This document shows, piece by piece, positions 36,355 to 45,747 of a DNA stretch of 64,000 nucleotides. The notes beneath the pieces are model-generated. The model had not been told where the DNA came from, made no database searches, and was given only the letters and a program-made list of their open reading frames with translations. Origin of the DNA: an uncultured Methanobrevibacter sp. (GTDB lineage Archaea > Methanobacteriota > Methanobacteria > Methanobacteriales > Methanobacteriaceae); NCBI RefSeq assembly GCF_934746965.1, contig NZ_CAKVFS010000005.1, positions 62,001 through 126,000 on the forward strand. Direction: 5' to 3'. Each line of letters begins with the position of its first letter. The stretch's first letter is position 1. Made by a program: the position numbers and the translations under genes.

Positions 36355-37359
36355 CTATTTGTATCTTTCATGAAATAAAATTTCATCTAGCTGGTAGTTT
36401 TCCCATTTTCTTTTATTTAGAACTATTTCAAGTTCTTGTGGTGTTAATAATGGTTTTTTGTACATTTGAGAATCATCAATAGCTATTCTGGGGCATGCTG
36501 AAACTACAAAAGCATCTAATTCCATGTAGGGTAATAATATTTCTGGATTGATATTATCTGCCATTATAATATATGCTTCCATTTGATTATTTTCTAATGA
36601 TTTTTTAATCTCTTTAGCTAATTTCATTCTGTATTGTCCTTCTTTGGAAGATACTATGATTCCCCATTTTTTTGCATCTCTTGCTTTAGTAATTCTTGCA
36701 AATCTAATTCTTAGAATTCTATCTGCAAAAGCACTTATATCTCTTATCTCACTGTTATATGGATCTAAAGCCAACACTGGAGATTTGGTAAATAAATAAA
36801 TTCCTAATGGGTGGAAATTACCACTACCTATAAATAGATAAATTTCAGCATCTAAATTTTTTATTGATGAAAAATTACACCCTAAAACCTGACCTTTTTT
36901 AGTATTTTTAGAAGATCCAAGTACTACTTCTTTCCCATGGTCTTCTAAATAGTCTTTGATTTCATTTAATAAATGTAAATGTTGTGTTGTAGTTACAAGA
37001 GCTATTTTTGAATAATCTTCTAACTTTTCAAGGCATTTTTCAAGGTCTTTTTTAACATCAATATTAGAAAAAGCTTCTATAAATAAAGTAGGTACTTCAT
37101 ATTTTAATGGAAGTGGAGTATGAGCATAATGGACTATTAAGTCAACAGAATCTTTCATTTTATAGTCGCTTACATCACAAGCTCCAAAACAAGGGTCTCC
37201 AGAAATTATCACCGTAGCTTCAGTTTCTGATTCAATAGCTCTTGCTATTTTAACAGCTTGCATTTTAAGGCCTTCTGGAAATTGAAGACCAACAGTTCTA
37301 GCTCCTTTTTTATTAATTTTTCTTATGACTTTATCTAAGTCCATATTGTACATTGACAT
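36355..37359 (-). CDS. dph2: Diphthamide synthase Dph2 (3-amino-3-carboxypropyl transferase)
   Basis: A radical enzyme that transfers the aminocarboxypropyl group of SAM to a histidine of elongation factor 2, the first diphthamide step. About 334 residues carry three separate conserved Cys for a [4Fe-4S] cluster: GDPCFGAC near 57, VLGCNF near 160 and VSACPRIA near 278. I start at ATG 37359, one base after the hpt stop; an earlier ATG inside hpt would add eight residues. Start choice is only moderate because no strong binding site is present. Confidence 0.92.
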   Translation of the reverse strand: MSMYNMDLDKVIRKINKKGARTVGLQFPEGLKMQAVKIARAIESETEATVIISGDPCFGACDVSDYKMKDSVDLIVHYAHTPLPLKYEVPTLFIEAFSNIDVKKDLEKCLEKLEDYSKIALVTTTQHLHLLNEIKDYLEDHGKEVVLGSSKNTKKGQVLGCNFSSIKNLDAEIYLFIGSGNFHPLGIYLFTKSPVLALDPYNSEIRDISAFADRILRIRFARITKARDAKKWGIIVSSKEGQYRMKLAKEIKKSLENNQMEAYIIMADNINPEILLPYMELDAFVVSACPRIAIDDSQMYKKPLLTPQELEIVLNKRKWENYQLDEILFHERYK

Positions 37360-37360
37360 T

Positions 37361-37930
37361 TTAATCTGCAATGGTTTTTTCAATAACTACTTTTCCATCA
37401 ACTACATCTAATTTCACGACGGAAAATATAGGGATTCCAGTTTCTTCTTCAACTAATTTTTTACCTTCGCCTTTTTCAATTACTGCAACTGCAGATTTTA
37501 TATCAATATCTAACTCTTTTAAGGCATCTAAGGTTGAAATTAATGTTCCGCCAGTGCTTACAACATCATCTATTAGAAGAATTCTTTCTCCTGCTTTTAA
37601 ATCATTTATATATAATTTAGAAGATCCATATCCTGTTTTTTGTTTTATTTCTTTTTCTCCTTCAAGTCCATATTGTCTTTTACGGATAATTACAAAGGGG
37701 ATATTTGTAGCTAATGATAATGCAGTAGCTAAATGTATTCCCATAGCTTCAATAGCTACTATTTTATCAATATTCATATCAACATGTTCTTTAACTACTT
37801 CTGCTAATTCACGAAGCATTTCAGGTTTCATAGTTGGAACGCCATCACTTATTGGGTTAACAAAATAGTTATAATCTCCTTTTTTAACAACAGGAGAGGA
37901 TTCTAATGATTTTTTCACTTCTTCTAACAT
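37361..37930 (-). CDS. hpt: Hypoxanthine/guanine phosphoribosyltransferase
   Basis: A 189-residue purine salvage enzyme of the archaeal PRTase type that makes IMP or GMP from base and PRPP. The PRPP loop is RILLIDDVVSTGGTL near 119-133. IEAMGIHLATAL near 62 and IRKRQYGLEGE near 82 are typical of the methanogen group. GTGAGAT before the ATG is the ribosome site. It is divergent from srp54 across a 104-base AT-rich promoter region. Confidence 0.92.
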   Translation of the reverse strand: MLEEVKKSLESSPVVKKGDYNYFVNPISDGVPTMKPEMLRELAEVVKEHVDMNIDKIVAIEAMGIHLATALSLATNIPFVIIRKRQYGLEGEKEIKQKTGYGSSKLYINDLKAGERILLIDDVVSTGGTLISTLDALKELDIDIKSAVAVIEKGEGKKLVEEETGIPIFSVVKLDVVDGKVVIEKTIAD

Positions 37931-38034
37931 TTATCTCACACAAAAATTTAAAAATTAAATAAATATAATATATATTTAATATAGAATTTAATATAAATTT
38001 TTCTTTAAAAAATAGATTTTAATCGTGTGATATT

Positions 38035-39378
38035 ATGGCGATGCTTGGAAATTTAGGTGAGAATCTTACTAATACTATGAAAAAATTAGTGGGAATGTCA
38101 GTCATTGATAAAAAAACAATAAAAGAAGTTGTAAAAGAAATACAACGTGCTTTAATTCAATCTGATGTTAATATCGCTTTAGTTTTAGATTTATCCAAAA
38201 AAATTGAAAAAAGGGCTCTTGAAGAGGAACCTCCAAAAGGTATTACTCCAAGAGAATATGTTATAACAATTATTTATGAAGAGATGGTGAATCTATTAGG
38301 TGGTGAGGCAGCAGGTTTGGATATTAATGAAAAACCTTATAAAATATTATTCTTAGGTTTACAAGGTAGTGGTAAGACAACTACTATTGGTAAATTATGT
38401 AGATATTTACAAAAAAAAGGTTTCAATCCTGCTGTTGTATGTACTGATACATGGAGACCTGCAGCTTATGAACAATTAAGACAACTAACTGAAGAAATGC
38501 AGGTTCCACTTTATGGGGATCCAGATAATAAAGATGCGCTTGATTTAGCTCAAAAAGGTTTGAAAGAGTTTAAAAATAGGAAAGTTATAATTTTTGATAC
38601 TGCTGGAAGACATAAGCAGGAAAAAGATTTAATTGCTGAAATGGATGAATTAGATGATATTGTTCAACCAACTGAATCTATTCTTGTAATTGATGGAACT
38701 ATTGGTCAACAAGCAGGTGAACAAGCTAAAGCATTCTCACAGGCAACTGATGTAGGTTCAATAATTATTACTAAATTAGATGGTTCTGCTAAAGGTGGAG
38801 GTGCAATGTCTGCAGTAGCTGAAACTGGAGCACCTATTAAGTTTGTTGGTACTGGTGAACGTATAGATGATTTTGAATTATTTGATCCAGAAAGATTTAT
38901 TTCAAGATTACTTGGTATGGGAGATATTCAAAGCCTCATAGAAAAAGCTGAAGATAATATTGATGAAGACATGGCTGAAAAAACTATGAAAAATATGATG
39001 TCTGGAAAATTCACTTTGGTAGATATGAAAAACCAATTTGAAATGATGAATAGTATGGGGCCAATGCAACAGGTATTAAGTATGATTCCAGGTCTTGGAA
39101 ATAAAGTATCTAAAGAAGCATCTAAAATGACTGAAGATAAAATTGATAAATATAAAATTATCATGTCTTCAATGACTAAAAAAGAAATGGAAGATCCTAA
39201 ATTAATTAAACAATCTCGTATTAAAAGGATAGCTATGGGTGCGGGTGTTGAAGAATCTGAAGTAAGAGATTTATTAAAATATTATAACAATACTAAAAAG
39301 ACTATGAAAGGTATTGGAAAACGTGGCCGTTTTGGTAATGGTTCAATGAACCGTATGATGGGTCACTTCATGAAATGA
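38035..39378 (+). CDS. srp54: Signal recognition particle protein Srp54
   Basis: The SRP GTPase that binds signal sequences and 7S RNA. The N domain (1-95) is followed by the G domain with LGLQGSGKTTTIGKL near 105, DTAGRHKQE near 190 and TKLDGSAKGGG near 248, then the Met-rich M domain (MMNSMGPMQQVLSMIPGLG near 340, GSMNRMMGHFMK at the end). 447 residues. The ATG at 38035 lies 3 bases after GTGAT; a second ATG at 38041 (9 bases) would give the common MLGNLGEN start and is almost as likely. Confidence 0.95.
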   Translation: MAMLGNLGENLTNTMKKLVGMSVIDKKTIKEVVKEIQRALIQSDVNIALVLDLSKKIEKRALEEEPPKGITPREYVITIIYEEMVNLLGGEAAGLDINEKPYKILFLGLQGSGKTTTIGKLCRYLQKKGFNPAVVCTDTWRPAAYEQLRQLTEEMQVPLYGDPDNKDALDLAQKGLKEFKNRKVIIFDTAGRHKQEKDLIAEMDELDDIVQPTESILVIDGTIGQQAGEQAKAFSQATDVGSIIITKLDGSAKGGGAMSAVAETGAPIKFVGTGERIDDFELFDPERFISRLLGMGDIQSLIEKAEDNIDEDMAEKTMKNMMSGKFTLVDMKNQFEMMNSMGPMQQVLSMIPGLGNKVSKEASKMTEDKIDKYKIIMSSMTKKEMEDPKLIKQSRIKRIAMGAGVEESEVRDLLKYYNNTKKTMKGIGKRGRFGNGSMNRMMGHFMK

Positions 39379-39383
39379 TTAAC

Positions 39384-40589
39384 ATGTATGATTTAGCTAA
39401 AAAAATATTAGATGAAACTAATGGTCAAATTTGTAAACACTGTTTAGGCCGTAAACTTTCTCATATTGTAGAAGGTAATGATAATTTAAATCGTGGAGAA
39501 AAGATATTTCAGGATTTAGAAATTGAAGAACCAGAAAATTGTGTCATCTGTGGAAATATTTTTGATAAAATAGATGATGAACTATTTAAAAAGGTTTATG
39601 ATAAAATTGACTTTCTAAACATTGAATTTGATACTTTTCTTGTTGGATCTAGAATTAATAAAGAAATTCAAACTCATGATGATGAGCTAAGTGATAAATT
39701 TGATTTAGATGTTGAACCAATTAAAAAAGAATTAAATAGGATAATTGGTCGTGAAATTGAAAATACTTTAGATAAAGAAGTTGAATTTGAAAAACAGGAC
39801 ATTGTTATTAATGTGGATTTGAGAAATGTTCCAAAAGTCAGAATTCAAATTAATCCTCTGTTTATTGAGGGAAAATATAATAAATTAATTCGTGGAATCC
39901 CTCAAACAAAATGGCCATGTGGTAAATGTAAAGGAAAAGGATGTGAAGAGTGTAATTTCACAGGTAAACAATATCCTGAATCTGTGGAAGAATTACTGTC
40001 TGAACATATCCTAAAAGCTACTAATGGTTGGCAGGCTAAATTTCATGGAGCTGGTCGTGAGGATATTGATGTTTTAATGTTAGGTTCTGGAAGACCATTT
40101 GTTTTAGAAATTAAAGAACCTAAAATTAGAAAAATTGATTTGAATAGTTTAGAAAAAGAAATAAATAAAATAAATGATGGAAAAACTTATTATCATAATT
40201 TAAAATTTGTTGAAAGAAATAGGAAGGCAGAAATTAAAGTATCTTCAAGTGATGCGTATAAAATTTATAAAGCTTTGGTAAAATGTGATAAACCTTATGA
40301 TAAATATAAATTAGCTAATTTAAAGGATTTAAATGAAATTCATCAACAGACTCCTTTAAGAGTAGTTCATAGAAGAGCAGATAAAGTAAGAATTAAACAT
40401 GTTCATGAAGTTTCTTGTGAAATAATTGATGATACTACATTTGAAATGACTGTTAAAACAGAAGGTGGTTTATACATCAAAGAATTAATTTCTGGTGATG
40501 AGAATAGAACTAAACCTAATGTTGGTGAAATTTTAGGGGTTAAATCAGTTTGTGAACAATTAGATGTTGTAGAAGTAAGTGAAAAATAG
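39384..40589 (+). CDS. pus10: tRNA pseudouridine synthase Pus10
   Basis: Makes pseudouridine 54 and 55 in archaeal tRNA. About 401 residues. The N-terminal zinc finger has CKHCLGRK and CVICG; a THUMP-like region follows, with CGKCKGKGCEEC near 180. The catalytic Asp is in GAGREDIDVLMLGSG near 220. I use ATG 39384, preceded by TGAT; an ATG at 39375 overlapping the srp54 stop is also in frame. Close packing with srp54 suggests one transcript. Confidence 0.92.
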   Translation: MYDLAKKILDETNGQICKHCLGRKLSHIVEGNDNLNRGEKIFQDLEIEEPENCVICGNIFDKIDDELFKKVYDKIDFLNIEFDTFLVGSRINKEIQTHDDELSDKFDLDVEPIKKELNRIIGREIENTLDKEVEFEKQDIVINVDLRNVPKVRIQINPLFIEGKYNKLIRGIPQTKWPCGKCKGKGCEECNFTGKQYPESVEELLSEHILKATNGWQAKFHGAGREDIDVLMLGSGRPFVLEIKEPKIRKIDLNSLEKEINKINDGKTYYHNLKFVERNRKAEIKVSSSDAYKIYKALVKCDKPYDKYKLANLKDLNEIHQQTPLRVVHRRADKVRIKHVHEVSCEIIDDTTFEMTVKTEGGLYIKELISGDENRTKPNVGEILGVKSVCEQLDVVEVSEK

Positions 40590-40598
40590 GTGATTTGT

Positions 40599-41066
40599 AT
40601 GACAAATGAATTTACACATTTAACAGATACTGGAGTTCATATGGTTGAAGTTGGCCATAAAAGTAATCAAAAAAGATTAGCTATAGCTAGTGGAAAAATA
40701 TATTTGGATAAGAATACTATTGAAATGATTCAAAATGAAGAAATTAAGAAAGGTAATGTATTAACTACTGCTCAAATAGCAGGGATTCAGGCTGTTAAAA
40801 ATACTTCTTCAATTATTCCTCTTTGCCATCCTTTGAGTTTAACAGGTATTGAAATAGATTTTGAAGTTAAATTAACTGAGATAATTGCAACTTGTAGTGT
40901 TAGAACATTAGGTAAAACAGGAGTTGAAATGGAAGCTTTGACTGGTGTAAGTGTTAGTTTACTTACAATATGGGATATGGTTAAAGCTGTTGAGAAAGAT
41001 AAGGATGGTCAGTATCCAGATACTAGAATAACTGATATTAAGGTAATTAAAAAAGAAAAAATCTAA
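40599..41066 (+). CDS. moaC: Cyclic pyranopterin monophosphate synthase MoaC
   Basis: Second enzyme of molybdopterin synthesis; with MoaA it turns GTP into cyclic pyranopterin monophosphate. 155 residues, with IPLCHPLSLTGIEIDF and GVEMEALTGVSVSLLTIWDM, both family signatures; the active-site Lys lies in the conserved VKAVEKD stretch. GGTGAT at 40589-40594 is the ribosome site for ATG 40599; reading that GTG as start adds three residues. It follows pus10 closely. Confidence 0.94.
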   Translation: MTNEFTHLTDTGVHMVEVGHKSNQKRLAIASGKIYLDKNTIEMIQNEEIKKGNVLTTAQIAGIQAVKNTSSIIPLCHPLSLTGIEIDFEVKLTEIIATCSVRTLGKTGVEMEALTGVSVSLLTIWDMVKAVEKDKDGQYPDTRITDIKVIKKEKI

Positions 41067-41068
41067 AG

Positions 41069-41077
41069 TTTATATAC
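41069..41077 (+). promoter_or_regulatory. Probable TATA box of secG
   Basis: TTTATATAC, identical to the TATA box ahead of rpa, lies 59 bases before the secG start and just after moaC. It would give the short secG gene its own promoter. Confidence 0.5.
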
Positions 41078-41135
41078 TATGAAAATTATAAATATAGTCA
41101 ATTATTTTTATGAATTAATTTAAAGGGAGTTTATT

Positions 41136-41297
41136 ATGTCAAAAAAGAATGATAAAGTTAGCATGCCTCAAACTGGTGCTGGTTTAGTAAGATATTTTGA
41201 TGAAGAAAGTGTAGGTCCAAAACTTTCTCCTGAACACGTTATAGTTATTACTGTTATTTTAGCTATATTCTGTTTTGTTTTAAGATTCTCCGGATAA
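41136..41297 (+). CDS. secG: Preprotein translocase Sec61-beta subunit (archaeal SecG)
   Basis: A 53-residue tail-anchored subunit of the SecYE-beta channel, below the length most gene finders report. The cytoplasmic part has MPQTGAGLVRYFDEE and a Pro/Leu stretch GPKLSPEHV, followed by one membrane helix (VIVITVILAIFCFVL) and a short RFSG tail, the standard Sec61-beta pattern. GGGAG lies 8 bases before the ATG. Its own promoter and terminator make it a single-gene unit. Confidence 0.93.
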   Translation: MSKKNDKVSMPQTGAGLVRYFDEESVGPKLSPEHVIVITVILAIFCFVLRFSG

Positions 41298-41314
41298 TTT
41301 CGGGATTTTTTTTC

Positions 41315-41345
41315 CTTGTTTTTTGAAAAAACAAGCTATTTTTTA
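41315..41345 (+). terminator. Hairpin after secG
   Basis: CTTGTTTTTT-G-AAAAAACAAG, 10-base arms with nearly no spacer, so the real loop is larger, followed by CTATTTTTTAT. An upstream T-run (41306-41313) may add to termination. Confidence 0.6.
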
Positions 41346-41361
41346 TATTTAGGTAATTTAC

Positions 41362-42186
41362 ATGTTAACTAAAAGAATTATTCCTTGTTTAGATTGTGAT
41401 TTGCAAGTTCCTGAAGGGAGAGTTGTTAAAGGTGTGGAATTTAAGGAAATTAAATATGCTGGAAATCCTGTGGAATTAGCTACTCGTTATTATGAAGAAG
41501 GTGCTGATGAAATAGTTATTTTAGACATTACTGCATCTTATGAAAGAAGAGCAACTATGGCTGATGTAATTAATCAACTAACTGAAAATGTTTTTATACC
41601 TATTTGTGTAGGTGGGGGAATCAGAAAAGTTGATGATTATACAAAAATGTTAAAAGCAGGAGCAGATAAATGTTCTACAAATACTGCAGCTATTAAAAAT
41701 CCTAATTTACTTACTGAAGCTTCTAAAGTTGTTGGTTCTCAAGCTGTTGTTGTAGGGATTGATGCAAAAAGAAGGTATGTGGATAATCCATCAGATGCTC
41801 CAGATAAAAATGTGGTGGAAACTGATAAAGGTTATTGTTGGTTTGATTGTAGTATTTATGGTGGAAGAGAATTCACTGGAATAGATGCTGTAGATTGGGC
41901 TTGTAAATGTCAGGAATTAGGTGCTGGAGAAATTCTTTTAACTAGTATGGATGGAGATGGAACTAAAGAAGGTTATGATATTGCTTTAAATAAAGCTATT
42001 AATGATGCAATTGATATTCCAGTAATAGCTAGTGGTGGAGGGGGAAATCCTGCACATATTTTAAATGTATTTCAAAAAACTGATGTTAGTGCAGCTCTCG
42101 CAGCTAGTATTTTTCACTTTAATCAGCATTCTATTGGTGAAGTTAAACACTATTTAAAAGAAAATAATATTTCTGTTAGATTATGA
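41362..42186 (+). CDS. hisF: Imidazole glycerol phosphate synthase cyclase subunit HisF
   Basis: The cyclase half of the HisHF complex in histidine synthesis, a TIM barrel. Catalytic Asp residues lie in PCLDCDLQVPEGRVVKG near 11 and VVVGIDAKR near 133. At 274 residues it is about 20 longer than most HisF, through a small insert after the first Asp and another near 140-155 (DNPSDAPDKNVV). AGGT precedes the ATG. It overlaps the next gene by 4 bases (ATGA). Confidence 0.93.
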   Translation: MLTKRIIPCLDCDLQVPEGRVVKGVEFKEIKYAGNPVELATRYYEEGADEIVILDITASYERRATMADVINQLTENVFIPICVGGGIRKVDDYTKMLKAGADKCSTNTAAIKNPNLLTEASKVVGSQAVVVGIDAKRRYVDNPSDAPDKNVVETDKGYCWFDCSIYGGREFTGIDAVDWACKCQELGAGEILLTSMDGDGTKEGYDIALNKAINDAIDIPVIASGGGGNPAHILNVFQKTDVSAALAASIFHFNQHSIGEVKHYLKENNISVRL

Positions 42187-43118
42187 TAATTAAGGCTCCA
42201 ATTAACCTAGAATTAACTCAAAGTTCTGGTCAAACATCACAACCTCCTTGGAAATTTGAAAATGATAGTTATTCTGAGGTAGTTGTAATTGATAATAAAC
42301 CTATTTTATTTCAATTAAAACAGAATGATAATAATCTAAATTTTGATTTTATAGGGAATATATCTAATAAAGTAGCTAAAGATAAAATAAAAACTATTTT
42401 TGATTTAGATTTTAATTTAAATAAATTTTACAAGTATTTAAATAATCAATCTGAATTAGAAGATTTGACTAATTTTTGTAAGGATTTACGTTTATTTTTA
42501 GCTAAAGATAAATTTGAATGTTTATTATCTTCAATATGTTCTGCAAATAATTCTATAGCTAGATGGACAAAATCTATTGAAGATATTAAAAGATTGTGGG
42601 GAAATAAATATAATTATTTTAAAAAGGATTATTTTACATTTCCTGATGTTTCTGTAATTAAAAATGTTTATTGTGATGATATAGAAGAATTTGATGATTG
42701 TAATAATTTAAATAATCATGAAATCTGTGTTAACAACTTAAAAGCTTGTGGTGTTGGATATAGGGCGCCTTACATGAAGAAAGCCAGTGAAATTTTTACA
42801 CTTGAAATGGACTTAGATGATATTTCAAAAATGTCTTATGATGAAGCTTTTGATGTGATGTTGGAGATTCCAGGTGTGGGTCCTAAAGTAGCTGATTGTA
42901 TTTTATTATATGGATTTGATTTTAAACAAGCTTTTCCAACTGATGTTTGGATTAAACGTATTGTTTCTTATCTTTATTTTGATGGTAAGGATATTAATGT
43001 TTCTAAAATAAGAGAATTTGGAATGGAAGAATTTGGAGATTATGCAGGTTATGTTCAATTATATTTATTCCATTATGCTAGAATGTCTGGATTAATGAAA
43101 AAACTTAAAGGAAAGTAA
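42183..43118 (+). CDS. OGG1-type 8-oxoguanine DNA glycosylase/lyase (HhH-GPD)
   Basis: A base-excision repair enzyme of 311 residues. The N-terminal part (LTQSSGQTSQPPWKFE) resembles the OGG_N domain, and the C-terminal half is HhH-GPD: PGVGPKVADCILL with the likely Schiff-base Lys at 235 and PTDVWI with the catalytic Asp at 254. The 19-residue spacing equals that of Lys249 and Asp268 in human OGG1. It should remove 8-oxoguanine and cut the strand. Coupling to hisF by overlap is probably only translational. Confidence 0.82.
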   Translation: MIIKAPINLELTQSSGQTSQPPWKFENDSYSEVVVIDNKPILFQLKQNDNNLNFDFIGNISNKVAKDKIKTIFDLDFNLNKFYKYLNNQSELEDLTNFCKDLRLFLAKDKFECLLSSICSANNSIARWTKSIEDIKRLWGNKYNYFKKDYFTFPDVSVIKNVYCDDIEEFDDCNNLNNHEICVNNLKACGVGYRAPYMKKASEIFTLEMDLDDISKMSYDEAFDVMLEIPGVGPKVADCILLYGFDFKQAFPTDVWIKRIVSYLYFDGKDINVSKIREFGMEEFGDYAGYVQLYLFHYARMSGLMKKLKGK

Positions 43119-43122
43119 TATT

Positions 43123-43470
43123 ATGAAATAAAGTATGTTACAATTATTGTGGATGATATGGATAAATCTGTAGATTTTTACACTAAATTTTAGGTTTTAA
43201 AGTTGATGAGGTATTTAATTTGCCTAATGGAAAAATTACTCTTCTTAGTAATGGAAATGAAACAGGATTTGAATTAATTGAGAATAATATGTTTGAAACA
43301 GTTTCTATTCAGTAGGATTGGATGTCGATGACATTGATAAACAAATGCAGAAATTTAGAAAAAATAATGTTAAAATAGCTATGGAACCAACTAAAATATC
43401 TGTAGGAATCATGGCGAGAATTATTGATTTGGATGGTGTTAATATAGTTTTAATTCAACATGAAAAATAG
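43123..43470 (+). pseudogene. Broken VOC/glyoxalase-family gene
   Basis: Three consecutive pieces in different frames join into one VOC-type protein: KYVTIIVDDMDKSVDFYTK (43131-43190), then GFKVDEVFNLPNGKITLLS (from 43193), then GLDVDDIDKQMQKFRKNN through RIIDLDGVNIVLIQHEK ending at a TAG at 43468-43470. The joins near 43191 and 43309 are frameshifts, each followed by an in-frame stop, and the first codons are also disturbed (ATGAAATAA). The remaining code is clean, so decay is recent, or sequencing errors are responsible. Confidence 0.85.
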
Positions 43471-43493
43471 TGAAAGGATAGTTAAAATATTAA

Positions 43494-43928
43494 CTATCTT
43501 TCTTCAACATGTAAATGGAGCATTTTGTCTCCTTGTTGAATTTTATTTACAACATCCATACCGTTACCAATAACTTTACCAAATACGGTGTGTACTCCGT
43601 CTAAGTGTGGTTGTGGGGAATGTGTAATGAAGAATTGGCTTCCTCCAGTATCTTTACCTGCATGAGCCATTGAAAGTGCACCAGTTCCATGTTTATTTGG
43701 ATTTCCTTCAGTTTCACATTTAATGGTGTAACCAGGTCCTCCAGTTCCATTTCCGTTAGGACATCCTCCTTGAATAACAAAGTCAGGGATAACTCTGTGG
43801 AATGTTAATCCATCATAAAATCCTTTTTTTATAAGTTTTTCAAAGTTTGCTACAGTATTTGGAGCATCTTTTTCGAATAATTCTAATTCAATTGTTCCTT
43901 TTTCAGTTTCAATTATTGCAACTTTCAT
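43494..43928 (-). CDS. Peptidyl-prolyl cis-trans isomerase, cyclophilin type
   Basis: A 144-residue cytoplasmic cyclophilin that speeds proline isomerisation. Core motifs are FHRVIPDFVIQGG near 43-55, GTGALSMAH near 82 and GSQFFITHSPQPHLDG near 95, with Arg and Phe of the active site present. GTGAT stands before the ATG. It is convergent with the broken VOC gene. Confidence 0.94.
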   Translation of the reverse strand: MKVAIIETEKGTIELELFEKDAPNTVANFEKLIKKGFYDGLTFHRVIPDFVIQGGCPNGNGTGGPGYTIKCETEGNPNKHGTGALSMAHAGKDTGGSQFFITHSPQPHLDGVHTVFGKVIGNGMDVVNKIQQGDKMLHLHVEER

Positions 43929-44002
43929 TTTATCACTTTTAAATTTTAAATATTATTAATAATATAAATATAGTTAATATAAGTATTTTATGGAAGTATT
44001 TT

Positions 44003-45169
44003 ATGAACACAAATGAACTTATTGAAGCTGAAGATAAATATTTTATTAACACTTTTACAAGACAACCAATTGTTTTAGATCATGGTAAAGGTGTAAAAGT
44101 ATGGGATAAAGATGGAAATGAATATATTGACATGTTTGCAGGAATTGCTGTAAATGCTTTAGGACATGCACATCCTAAATTAGTTAATGCACTTCAAGGT
44201 CAAGTAGAAAAGCTTATTCATATTTCAAACATTTACTATAATGAACCAGCTATTGAATATGCTAAAAAATTACTTCCTTTAACAGAATTTGATAGAATGT
44301 TCTATGCAAATAGTGGTGCAGAAGCTAATGAAGGAGCTATTAAGTTAGCTTTAAAATACACAGGTAAAAGTGAAATTATCACTGCTAAAGATTCTTTTCA
44401 TGGAAGAACTTTATTAACATTAGCTGCTACAGGTCATGATGAATATAAGGAACCTTATTTAAAAAATCTTCCTCAAGGTTTTATTGAAGTTCCATATAAT
44501 GATATTGAAGCTATTAAAGAAGCTATAAGTGATGAAACTGCAGCTATCATGCTTGAACCAATTCAAGGTGAAGGTGGAGTAAATGTTCCATCTCAGGAGT
44601 ATTTTGATGAAATAGCTAAAATTTGTGAAGAAAATAATATTCTTTTAATTTTAGATGAGGTTCAAACAGGTTTTGGAAGATGTGGAACTTTATTTGCTCA
44701 TGAACTTTTTGATATAAAAGCAGATATTATGAGTATAGCTAAAGGTGTTGGAGGAGGAGTGCCTATGGGAGCATTTCTAACAACTGAAAAAGTAGCTAGT
44801 GGTTTTGTACCTGGAGATCATGGAACTACTTTTGGAGGAGGTCCTTTAGTTTGTGCTGCAGCTAACGCTGTTTTAGACACAATTTTAGATGAAAATTTAT
44901 TAGAAAATAGTAAGAAAGTTGGATCTTACTTTAAAGATAAATTAAATGAGTTAAAAGAAAAACATGATGTTATTGCTGATGTTAGAGGTCATGGTTTAAT
45001 GATTGGTGTTGAATTAACTCAAAACGGTGCAGAATATGTTGATAAATTAAGAGAAATGGGATTCTTAATTAACTGTACTGCAGGTAATGTTTTAAGATTT
45101 GTTCCACCTCTCATAATTAATACTGAAGAAATTGATGAATTTGTTGAAGCTTTAGATAAAGCTCTTTAA
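44003..45169 (+). CDS. argD: Acetylornithine aminotransferase
   Basis: A PLP aminotransferase of 388 residues in arginine synthesis; in methanogens it may also serve lysine synthesis. Typical stretches are GHAHPKLVNAL near 55, NSGAEANEGAIKLA near 100, LDEVQTGFGRCG near 215 and the PLP-lysine motif SIAKGVGGGVPMGA near 244. Its last 4 bases overlap the convergent Nudix gene. Confidence 0.92.
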   Translation: MNTNELIEAEDKYFINTFTRQPIVLDHGKGVKVWDKDGNEYIDMFAGIAVNALGHAHPKLVNALQGQVEKLIHISNIYYNEPAIEYAKKLLPLTEFDRMFYANSGAEANEGAIKLALKYTGKSEIITAKDSFHGRTLLTLAATGHDEYKEPYLKNLPQGFIEVPYNDIEAIKEAISDETAAIMLEPIQGEGGVNVPSQEYFDEIAKICEENNILLILDEVQTGFGRCGTLFAHELFDIKADIMSIAKGVGGGVPMGAFLTTEKVASGFVPGDHGTTFGGGPLVCAAANAVLDTILDENLLENSKKVGSYFKDKLNELKEKHDVIADVRGHGLMIGVELTQNGAEYVDKLREMGFLINCTAGNVLRFVPPLIINTEEIDEFVEALDKAL

Positions 45170-45570
45170 ATTTCCCAATTTTTCTTTTTTAATACTTTTT
45201 CAAAAGCTGTTGATAAGCTTAATGTTTTTATTTTTTCTAAATCTGCCCACATCCAGTCATCATGTTCATCACTGATTGCTACATCTCCAGTAATATTTTT
45301 TAAATACATGATAACCTGTACAGTTCTTTTGTGGATATAATCATCTTGTATTGCTTCATAAAAGTCTCCAACTGATCCATCTAGATTTGTTTCTTCTTTT
45401 ATTTCTCTAATTAATGCTTCATCAAAGAATTCTCCAGGATCTACTTTTCCTCCAGGTAATTCCCATTTATGAGGGTTTGTTCTAGATTTTGGATGTCTTC
45501 TAACTAGTAATATTTCATTATTTTTATTTTTAACGATTCCTCTCATTGTAAGACCATATGGTTTGTCCAT
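45166..45570 (-). CDS. Nudix hydrolase (MutT-like)
   Basis: A 134-residue Nudix protein with the box GGKVDPGEFFDEALIREIKEE near 42-62. The short length and LPGGKVDPGE resemble MutT and NUDT15-type enzymes that clean oxidised nucleotides or cut other pyrophosphates; substrate is uncertain. GGTGA precedes the ATG. It runs convergent to argD. Confidence 0.82.
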   Translation of the reverse strand: MDKPYGLTMRGIVKNKNNEILLVRRHPKSRTNPHKWELPGGKVDPGEFFDEALIREIKEETNLDGSVGDFYEAIQDDYIHKRTVQVIMYLKNITGDVAISDEHDDWMWADLEKIKTLSLSTAFEKVLKKKNWEI

Positions 45571-45747
45571 TTTTATTCACCTGTTTATTAGTTTATCTTA
45601 TGTTTGAATTGTATTTTATGGTATGATAATTTTAACTTTTTCCTATTTGTTCATATTTAGGTAGATTTCAAGAGTAATATTTATAATATATTAAATTTTA
45701 AATCTATTTATCAATTAATAGTTCAAGTTTAAAGAAGGTAAAGTTCA

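Noticed and set aside
37371..37868. 165-codon open frame opposite hpt
   Set aside because: It lies entirely antisense to a well-supported phosphoribosyltransferase gene, has no ribosome site and has a Ser/Ile-rich composition typical of reversed AT-rich coding DNA.
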